Positions 48,768-54,511 of a stretch of 54,511 nt of DNA are shown piece by piece. Origin of the DNA: CBDUMN01 sp965368335 (GTDB taxonomy: Bacteria > Pseudomonadota > Alphaproteobacteria > Rhodospirillales > JAPHRK01); assembly GCA_965368335.1 (NCBI GenBank), contig CBDUMN010000010.1, positions 1-54,511 on the forward strand, read 5' to 3'. Every line of letters starts with the position of its first letter. Positions within the stretch are counted from its first letter, which is position 1. Below the pieces are notes generated by a model. The model was not told the DNA's origin. It made no database searches and saw nothing but the letters and a program-made list of their open reading frames with translations. A program made the translations under genes and the position numbers.

Positions 48768-49253
48768 ATGACCACCTGCCCCTGCCGCTCCGGCCAGCTA
48801 TTGGAAACCTGCTGCCAACCCTACATTGACGGCAAGCAAGCTCCCACCGCCGAAACCTTGATGCGGTCTCGCTATACCGCCCATACACTGGGCCAAGGAC
48901 AATATCTGAAAGACACCCTATCCACTGAGCAGCAAGCCGACTTCGACGTTGCGGAGTTCGAGGCCAGCGCGGATAACACCAAATGGCTGGGCCTGGAAAT
49001 TCGCAAGACGGAAAAAGGTGGCGAAAAAGACGAAACCGGTTCGGTGGAGTTCGTCGCCCGTTATAAAGAGCCGGGATCAGGGCCGGTGGTTCACCACGAA
49101 CTTTCCTACTTCAAACGCGAAGACGGCCGTTGGGTTTTTGCCGATTGCACCATGAATCCCAAAGGCGAACAACGTCGGGTTGAAAAGGTAGGTCGCAACG
49201 ATCCATGCCCCTGCGGCTCGGGGAAGAAATTCAAGAAATGCTGCGGAGCTTAA
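48768..49253 (+). CDS. YchJ-like protein with two SEC-C motifs
   Basis: A 161-residue cytoplasmic protein with SEC-C zinc motifs at both ends: TTCPCRSGQLLETCC at the N-terminus and NDPCPCGSGKKFKKCCGA at the C-terminus. Between them lies the YchJ middle domain (LMRSRYTAHTLG...VEFVARYK...HELSYFKREDGRWVFADC), an NTF2-like fold. This is the YchJ family arrangement. Zinc binding is expected from the motifs; the function is not established. The ATG at 48768 is used, because a TTG two codons earlier is unlikely. It lies 36 bases after the PAS-GGDEF stop. Confidence 0.87.
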   Translation: MTTCPCRSGQLLETCCQPYIDGKQAPTAETLMRSRYTAHTLGQGQYLKDTLSTEQQADFDVAEFEASADNTKWLGLEIRKTEKGGEKDETGSVEFVARYKEPGSGPVVHHELSYFKREDGRWVFADCTMNPKGEQRRVEKVGRNDPCPCGSGKKFKKCCGA

Positions 49254-49501
49254 CCCTCCTCCCCTCTTGGTAAGCCACCCCCAAGACGCGAAAAGTCCTT
49301 TTGAGCGATATTTATTCGATTTTAGCAGGATTTTTCCGCTGTTCGCGGTTCCCTTAAGCGCGCAGTTTGTCTATGTTCTGAGCCGAATTCACAAACTACC
49401 TGATTGTGTAGGATTGAGACCACTCTCTTGGGCGCTCATATCCACCACTTTTGGATAGGCATCACGGTTTGAACTTACTTTAGGTCTTAGAGAAATTGGG
49501 C

Positions 49502-50941
49502 ATGATGAAATCGAGCGCCGAACACTTTGCAAAGTGGAAAGAGCAACAAAGTTCCGCTGAACAGATGATACCGCTGGTCGGTCAGCTTTACCGCGAAAAC
49601 GGTGTGACGATCAGAATTTTCGGCCGCCGCATCCTCAACCATTCAACCATCGACATCATCAAAGCCCACCGCTACGCCCTTCAAATGGTCGGCGAAGAAC
49701 TCGACATCAGCAAGAGCTTGGAACTGGTGCAGGCGATGACGAAAATGGACCTGGCCCCGGCTCGGGTCGATCTGGGTAAGCTGTGCCACCAATTCATGCA
49801 AAACGGCGACGATCCCGCGGCCTTTCTCAACAAAGAATTGGCGAGCATCAACACTGGGAAAGGCCGCATTCTCGATGAGCCGCAAGATATCGTTCTCTAC
49901 GGCTTCGGTCGCATCGGACGTTTGCTGGCCCGCATGCTGATCGAACGGGTCGGCGACGGCAACAAAATGCGCCTCCGGGCCATCGTGGTGCGCGGCGGTA
50001 AAGACGGCGATCTCAGAAAGCGCGCCAGCTTGCTGCGACGCGATTCCATCCACGGCGCATTCAACGGCTCCATCAAGGTCGATGAAGAGGAAAGTGCGAT
50101 TATCGCCAACGGCGTTTACATCAAAGTCATCTACGCCAATTCCCCCGCCGAGGTGGACTACACCAAGTACGGCATCAAAAACGCTCTGGTTGTCGATAAC
50201 ACCGGCATGTGGCGCGACGAAGAGGGGCTTGGCCAACACACAAAATGTCCGGGGGCCTCGAAGGTTATTCTCACCGCTCCCGGTAAAGGCAGCGTCAAAA
50301 ACATCGTCTATGGCGTCAACCATGGCGATATCGGGCCGTCGGACACCCTGCTTAGCGCAGCGTCCTGCACCACCAACGCCATAACCCCGGTGCTCAAAGC
50401 CATCAACGACGAGTTCGGCATCAACAGCGGTCATGTGGAAACCATCCACTCCTACACCAACGATCAGAACCTGATCGACAACTATCATAAGGGTGACCGT
50501 CGCGGCCGCAGCGCACCGCTCAACATGGTGTTGACCAGCACCGGAGCGGCCAGCGCCGTCGCCAAATGCCTGCCTGAGCTCAAAGGTAAACTGACAGGCA
50601 ACGCTGTTCGCGTGCCAACCCCCAACGTCTCCATGGCGATCATGAACCTCAATTTGGGTCGGGAGACCACCAAGGACGAGATCAACGATTACCTGCGCGG
50701 TATTTCCCTTGATTCTCCCATGCAGGATCAAATCGACTACACCGCCTCGACCGAACTGGTCTCCACAGACATGGTCGGCTCGAGCCACGCTGGCGTGGTG
50801 GACTCCCAAGCAACCATCGTCGATGGCGAGCGCTTGGTGCTCTACGTCTGGTACGACAACGAATACGGCTATAGCACCCAGGTCATCCGTATGATGCAGG
50901 ATGTGGCGGGTATGAAAATGCCAACCGTTCCGGCGGAATAG
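49502..50941 (+). CDS. Glyceraldehyde-3-phosphate dehydrogenase, long N-terminally extended form
   Basis: A 479-residue GAPDH with the classical core (about residues 130-470) preceded by a 125-residue helical extension (FAKWKEQQSSAEQMIPLVGQLYRENGV...HRYALQMV). The NAD fold is YGFGRIGRLLARM, the catalytic Cys is in SAASCTTNAITP, and HSYTNDQNLIDNYHKGDRRGRSAPLNM and NEYGYS are intact. This long form is known from gammaproteobacteria such as Pseudomonas and some alphaproteobacteria, usually in addition to a standard GAPDH. The start is ATG at 49502 or 49505. The 248 bases upstream hold nothing I can name. Confidence 0.9.
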   Translation: MMKSSAEHFAKWKEQQSSAEQMIPLVGQLYRENGVTIRIFGRRILNHSTIDIIKAHRYALQMVGEELDISKSLELVQAMTKMDLAPARVDLGKLCHQFMQNGDDPAAFLNKELASINTGKGRILDEPQDIVLYGFGRIGRLLARMLIERVGDGNKMRLRAIVVRGGKDGDLRKRASLLRRDSIHGAFNGSIKVDEEESAIIANGVYIKVIYANSPAEVDYTKYGIKNALVVDNTGMWRDEEGLGQHTKCPGASKVILTAPGKGSVKNIVYGVNHGDIGPSDTLLSAASCTTNAITPVLKAINDEFGINSGHVETIHSYTNDQNLIDNYHKGDRRGRSAPLNMVLTSTGAASAVAKCLPELKGKLTGNAVRVPTPNVSMAIMNLNLGRETTKDEINDYLRGISLDSPMQDQIDYTASTELVSTDMVGSSHAGVVDSQATIVDGERLVLYVWYDNEYGYSTQVIRMMQDVAGMKMPTVPAE

Positions 50942-50962
50942 ATCGCAAACAGTAATACGAAA

Positions 50963-51044
50963 AAAGCCCGCCGATACCGGCGTGCTTGATAAACCCAAAC
51001 CATTCAAAGGCCGTTTGTTATATGAGCAAACGGCCCTTTTTTTA
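50963..51044 (+). terminator. Tandem intrinsic terminators after GAPDH
   Basis: A first hairpin with arms AGCCCGCCG/CGGCGTGCT (one mismatch) is followed by a strong one, GGCCGTTTG (51009-51017) with CAAACGGCC (51027-51035) and a CTTTTTTT tail. Confidence 0.88.
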
Positions 51045-51070
51045 CCCGCAGCCAGGGTTTGCTCCTGACC

Positions 51071-51475
51071 CTATATTTTTCGGCGGACTGCGAACGCAAT
51101 ACCGAGCCAAACGATAGACCGAAGCGTCATTGCGCCAATCGTTCGGTTTTCATAAAGCCCGTCCATAAAAATATGAAGACCGAAGGCAGCAAACACAACG
51201 AGAGTCAGGGCCGCAATTGTAAACGCCAGCGGCTTAACCCAAGACTTCCATAGAAACAGACCCACAGCCGCCAAAAGATAGGCAAACCCGGCAAAGAAGT
51301 TAAACCAAACAACAAAAGGAACATAATTGCCGGCGGCTTTACGCCCGACGCCATCCACGAACAACACCTCCCCACCCGATTTAAGGGTTAAGAGGCCGAA
51401 TATTCCGGCAAAAACAGCAAGGGCAACAGCCCAGCGTGGACGTATCGAATGGTGGCTCATAAGGTTGCTGCTCAT
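51071..51475 (-). CDS. Small inner-membrane protein, unknown
   Basis: A 134-residue protein with four predicted helices (about 14-33, 50-68, 77-96 and 110-128), positively charged loops (WKSWVKPL) and a basic end (AVRRKI). I do not recognise the family. The frame is open to 51613, but ATG 51475 (MSSNLMSHHSIRPRW) or 51460 gives the natural short cytoplasmic N-terminus. It lies between the GAPDH terminator and the chemoreceptor terminator, so it has its own transcript. Confidence 0.6.
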   Translation of the reverse strand: MSSNLMSHHSIRPRWAVALAVFAGIFGLLTLKSGGEVLFVDGVGRKAAGNYVPFVVWFNFFAGFAYLLAAVGLFLWKSWVKPLAFTIAALTLVVFAAFGLHIFMDGLYENRTIGAMTLRSIVWLGIAFAVRRKI

Positions 51476-51615
51476 CTCGTCACAAATAAAAGTTACCCAC
51501 GAATATTTTGAAGAATCCACATTCCGACATTGACCACTGTCAAAAACTAAATTGGAACAACAGAGACCATCGATTGAGAAGCCTGCTCTTTTAAATCGCC
51601 TTCTTTGCACCATAG

Positions 51616-51653
51616 AAAAAGAGGCCAGCCAAAACCGGCGGGCCTCTTTTTTG
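51616..51653 (-). terminator. Terminator of the chemoreceptor gene
   Basis: Read on the minus strand, AAAAGAGGCC and GGCCTCTTTTT form the stem around an 11-base loop. It starts 20 bases after the stop. Confidence 0.85.
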
Positions 51654-51672
51654 TTTTAGCTTGAGCGCTACT

Positions 51673-53676
51673 CTATGCAGCGCGTACGTCGGTCAGGAAC
51701 TTGTCCACGATACCCTTGAGAGCTTCGGTCTGGCTGGCCAGATCCTTGGCCGCTTCACGGACAGTACCTGCCGCTTGTCCAGTTTCGTTGGCCGCCTGGG
51801 TGACGCCTGCAACGTTGGACGAAACCTCCGAAGTGCCGGTGGAAGCTTCCTCCACATTTCGGGCGATCTCGTTGGTTGCCGCGTTCTGTTGCTCAACGGC
51901 AGCAGCAATGGCGGAAGCGATTTCATCGATCTCGCTAATCACCTTACTAATCGCTTCGATGGCTTCGGCAGCCTCTTCGGTCTGCTTCTGCACACCCTCA
52001 ATCTGACCCCCGATTTCCTCAGTTGCCTTACCGGTCTGGTTGGCCAAATTCTTGACCTCGGAAGCCACAACGGCAAAGCCTTTGCCAGCATCGCCAGCGC
52101 GGGCTGCCTCAATCGTAGCGTTCAGCGCCAAGAGGTTGGTTTGTTCGGCGATATCGGTGATCAGCTGAACCACCTCGCCAATCTTTGCAGCCGAGGCAAC
52201 CAAACCTTGAACCGTATCATGCGTGGTCGAAGCCTGATCGACCGCCTTGGAGGCGATGGACGACGACTGGGCAACCTGACGACTGATTTCCGAGATCGAA
52301 CTGGAAAGCTCCTCGGCGGCCGATGCCACGGTCTGCACGTTGGCCGAAGCCTGCTCCGAAGCCGATGCGGCAGAAGCGGCCTGACGACTGGTTTCTTCGG
52401 CGGTTGCCGACATAGAAGTCGCCGTCGAGTCCATTTCGGTCGAGGCGGCAGCAACAGTTTCGATGACGGTGCCCACTTCGCTGTCGAAGTTTTTGGTCAA
52501 CTCGTCGACAGCCTTGGCGCGCGCTTCGCGTCCGGCCCGCTCCTTCTCCTGCTCGGCAGCCAACTGTTCGGCCTTAATCATATTTTCCTTAAAGACCTGA
52601 ACCGCGGCAGCCATGGAGCCCACCTCGTCTTTATGATCCTGGGCGGGAATTTCTGTTTCCTTGTCGCCTTCCGCCAGCTTGGTCATCGCATCGGTCATGC
52701 TAACGATCGGTCGGGAAATACCGGTGCCAATGAGGAAGGCCGCCGCAATACCGATAACCACAGCGATAACCGAAATGATCGCCGTCATGGTGATGGCCTG
52801 ACTGATATTGGCCGCCGCTTTCGGTCCCAACTCATCCTGATGAGCCTTGATCGCCAGCTTCAGGTCTTCGGTTTCCTCAGCAACAAGCGGGCCGATACGG
52901 TCCAGTTGTTCCTTGATGATCGCGTTGCGCTCAGTGATCGCTTTGACAGTCGCTTGAAAGGCGGGGACGTATTTTTGATGCAAATCTTCAACTTCAGTAG
53001 CCAATTGACGGCGGGTCGGGTTTTGAAGAGTGCTCAGCATGGTTTTCTGGTTTTCGTCCATTTCAGCCATCTCTTTCATCACCCGATCAACGGATGGCTG
53101 ATCGTTTTCAACCAGAAACTTAGTGACGTAAAGACGTGCCAAGAGCAAATTACGCAACGTCATGCCAGCGCGGTAGGCCGCTTCGGCATCGCCATCATCA
53201 TTTGCACTCTCCATAATTTGGCTGAGTTTTTCCTCCATCGCGGGGCCGGTGAAATCAAGAATGGCAACCTGCTCGTTACGCATTGCCTGCTTCTTGGTCG
53301 CTTCCTCGAAATGACCGACATAGGCATTCAACTGACCCTCGACTTTCTCGATGATCTTGAGGAAGTCAGGATTGGCGGTCAGCTCTTTCATGCCTGGGAT
53401 CAGGTCGGAAGTCAGCTTGGCGCGCTCATGAACACCCTTAGTATTTTCTTCGCTGGCGCTTATGATGTAGTTCTTAACGAACATCCGGGTCATCAGCATA
53501 TTGGCCTGAACGCGTCCCGCTTCGTTAGTCTGGCGCGCAAGGTTCCGATAGTCGGTGAAATTGTCGCCCGCACCGTTCAGGCTCGAAAACCCAACGACTG
53601 CGATGATCAGCAACAGAGCCAGAACAACCCCGAAACCGCTGAAAACCTTGGTGGAAATCTTGATGTTTTTCATCAT
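51673..53676 (-). CDS. Methyl-accepting chemotaxis protein with helical periplasmic sensor
   Basis: A 667-residue transmembrane chemoreceptor. TM1 is at about 11-31. The all-helical periplasmic domain of roughly 255 residues (32-290) has the size and composition of an HBM-type four-helix bimodular sensor. TM2 is at about 292-318, then HAMP (ISRPIVSMTDAMTKLAEGDKETEIPAQ) and a signalling domain with the hairpin tip QLITDIAEQTNLLALNATIEAARAGDAGKGFAVVASEVKNLA. It controls CheA-driven motility; the ligand is unknown. No CheR-tethering pentapeptide is at the C-terminus. The start is ATGATG at 53676. A long open frame on the opposite strand is a shadow. Confidence 0.93.
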   Translation of the reverse strand: MMKNIKISTKVFSGFGVVLALLLIIAVVGFSSLNGAGDNFTDYRNLARQTNEAGRVQANMLMTRMFVKNYIISASEENTKGVHERAKLTSDLIPGMKELTANPDFLKIIEKVEGQLNAYVGHFEEATKKQAMRNEQVAILDFTGPAMEEKLSQIMESANDDGDAEAAYRAGMTLRNLLLARLYVTKFLVENDQPSVDRVMKEMAEMDENQKTMLSTLQNPTRRQLATEVEDLHQKYVPAFQATVKAITERNAIIKEQLDRIGPLVAEETEDLKLAIKAHQDELGPKAAANISQAITMTAIISVIAVVIGIAAAFLIGTGISRPIVSMTDAMTKLAEGDKETEIPAQDHKDEVGSMAAAVQVFKENMIKAEQLAAEQEKERAGREARAKAVDELTKNFDSEVGTVIETVAAASTEMDSTATSMSATAEETSRQAASAASASEQASANVQTVASAAEELSSSISEISRQVAQSSSIASKAVDQASTTHDTVQGLVASAAKIGEVVQLITDIAEQTNLLALNATIEAARAGDAGKGFAVVASEVKNLANQTGKATEEIGGQIEGVQKQTEEAAEAIEAISKVISEIDEIASAIAAAVEQQNAATNEIARNVEEASTGTSEVSSNVAGVTQAANETGQAAGTVREAAKDLASQTEALKGIVDKFLTDVRAA

Positions 53677-53748
53677 GGCCGCTTGCCCCGTTTTTTTCTA
53701 TTTTTTGCCCTCAAGCAGTCCCTTTAGCTGCGAGGAACCACAAGATCA

Positions 53749-53769
53749 ATCACAACTTTACATTGTGAT
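53749..53769. promoter_or_regulatory. Inverted repeat upstream of the chemoreceptor
   Basis: ATCACAA-CTTTACA-TTGTGAT is a perfect 7-7-7 dyad about 73 bases before the chemoreceptor start, in the 345-base gap to rpsI (53677-54021). It is a candidate operator or promoter element. Confidence 0.45.
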
Positions 53770-53967
53770 ACAAAGAAATCAAGATGCAGCTACTTGTTAT
53801 TTTTATGATACTCTACACTGCTAGAAAAACAGTATCGGAAAAAGGCACCCAATCAAGCAAAAAGCAACCGTGGCAAAAACTCCCCTCAATAGCAAAAAGG
53901 CCATCGCTTGATTAGTCGCCCCTGACATGTCGGCTCTAGGGCGAGAACCAACCGATTGCAGCACAAC

Positions 53968-54000
53968 AAAAAAAGGCCCACCATTTGGCAGACCTTTTTG
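53968..54000 (-). terminator. Terminator of rpsI
   Basis: Read on the minus strand, AAAAGGTCTGCC and GGTGGGCCTTTT form a stem with three G.U pairs, followed by T7. It begins about 20 bases after the rpsI stop. Confidence 0.75.
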
Positions 54001-54021
54001 TTTTTTTTGCAAGCAATAAGC

Positions 54022-54511
54022 TTAACGCTTGGAGAACTGGAAACTCCGACGGGCTTTGCGCTTACCGTATTTCTTACGCTCGACGACACGACTGTCGCGG
54101 GTCAGGAAGCCGCCCTTCTTCAGCGCCGGACGAAGTCCCGGTTCGTAGAGGGTCAGCGCCTTGGAGATACCGTGACGCACGGCGCCAGCCTGACCGGACA
54201 GTCCACCGCCCTTAACGGTCGCGACGACGTCGAACTGATCGACACGTTCGGCAACTTCAAAGGGTTGAGCAATCAGCATCCGCAGAACCGGACGGGCGAA
54301 GTAGACGTTTTCTTCGCGGCCGTTGACGGTGATTTTGCCGGAACCCGGCTTAATCCACACACGGGCGACGGCGTCTTTCCGCTTGCCGGTCGCATAGGAA
54401 CGACCAAGATCGTCAATCTGCGGTTCGGCAGCAACGGCCTCTTCCACAACGGTTTCGCCACCGGCAGCGCCTTCGGCGAGGTCCTTCAGGTCCTCAAGAC
54501 CCTTCTTCTCT
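54022..54511 (-). CDS. rpsI: 30S ribosomal protein S9 (5' end outside window)
   Basis: At least 162 residues, open to the end of the window. The S9 fold starts at GRSYATGKRKDAVARVWIKPGSGKITVNGR and ends with the invariant tail RDSRVVERKKYGKRKARRSFQFSKR, whose last residues contact P-site tRNA. Before it is a 40-residue acidic, Ala-rich extension (EDLKDLAEGAAGGETVVEEAVAAEP), a known feature of alphaproteobacterial S9, so a GTG at 54447 is not the start. rplM should lie upstream, outside the window. A terminator follows. Confidence 0.96.
   Translation of the reverse strand, partial: EKKGLEDLKDLAEGAAGGETVVEEAVAAEPQIDDLGRSYATGKRKDAVARVWIKPGSGKITVNGREENVYFARPVLRMLIAQPFEVAERVDQFDVVATVKGGGLSGQAGAVRHGISKALTLYEPGLRPALKKGGFLTRDSRVVERKKYGKRKARRSFQFSKR

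Noticed and set aside
49643..51007. A 454-codon open frame on the minus strand
   Set aside because: It is antisense to the GAPDH gene, with a His/Val/Asp-rich translation typical of mirror frames and no domain.
51661..53727. A 688-codon open frame on the plus strand
   Set aside because: It is the exact antisense of the chemoreceptor gene. The composition (Gly/Leu/Arg/His-rich, no recognisable domain) is what the reverse frame of an Ala/Glu-rich coiled coil gives.

Overview
The window comes from a free-living alphaproteobacterium, most likely a member of the Rhodospirillales or a relative. The evidence is the DUF1013/TrcR-type regulator, the pdxH - J-domain protein - fabI - aroC neighbourhood, glnB directly before glnA, the N-terminally extended ribosomal protein S9, the 17-kDa-antigen-like lipoprotein, and many signalling genes (two GGDEF proteins, an HD-GYP regulator, a multi-PAS hybrid kinase, a chemoreceptor). 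Coding density is high. No phage, IS transposase or CRISPR array was seen.

Layout. 1-6.4 kb: the end of a quinone oxidoreductase, a TrcR-like regulator, a small CxC protein, a CheY-like regulator, propionyl-CoA synthetase (prpE) and a divergent second acyl-CoA ligase. 6.4-15.2 kb: a YdcH-like small protein, a FieF-type metal exporter, pdxH, a lipoprotein, a J-domain protein, a YihY/BrkB membrane protein, fabI, a 270-bp foldback element, aroC, an AhpD-like CxxC protein and two small membrane proteins. 15.3-21.7 kb: a SqrR/BigR-like ArsR regulator, a universal stress protein paired with an SLC13 permease, a YjbR protein, an ABC exporter and NnrU. 21.7-25.9 kb: rpe, class II fba and tkt on one strand, with palindromic dispersed repeats between them. 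26-29.3 kb: a NarL-like regulator and an Hpt protein that both have degenerate receivers, a membrane GGDEF protein, and tRNA-His. 29.4-33.8 kb: a GNAT-amidohydrolase fusion, an aminotransferase, and a DUF2325 coiled-coil gene behind a Fur box. 33.8-36 kb: glnB-glnA behind a sigma-54 promoter and an NtrC-type dyad. 36-44.6 kb: an Arg-rich repeat protein, a 27-residue membrane microprotein, a YciA thioesterase, parE, and a three-gene phosphorelay/c-di-GMP operon whose kinase carries an in-frame amber codon. 44.7-54.5 kb: argC with its leader, a LysE exporter, a flavodoxin-like protein, a YHS protein, PAS-GGDEF, a YchJ-like protein, a long-form GAPDH, a membrane protein, a chemoreceptor and the 3' part of rpsI.

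The most noteworthy observation is upstream of argC. A 17-codon ORF with a good ribosome site reads MISTIARRRRVRQHRMI (six Arg codons). It is followed by a GC-rich hairpin with a T7 tract ending just before the argC ribosome site, which is the architecture of an arginine-sensing transcription attenuator. Other leads are the amber-interrupted but otherwise intact hybrid kinase, the foldback element exactly filling the fabI-aroC gap, the adjacent pair of pseudo-receiver proteins, a tRNA-His terminator that also encodes the C-terminus of an opposing GGDEF protein, and a Fur-type site on the DUF2325 gene.
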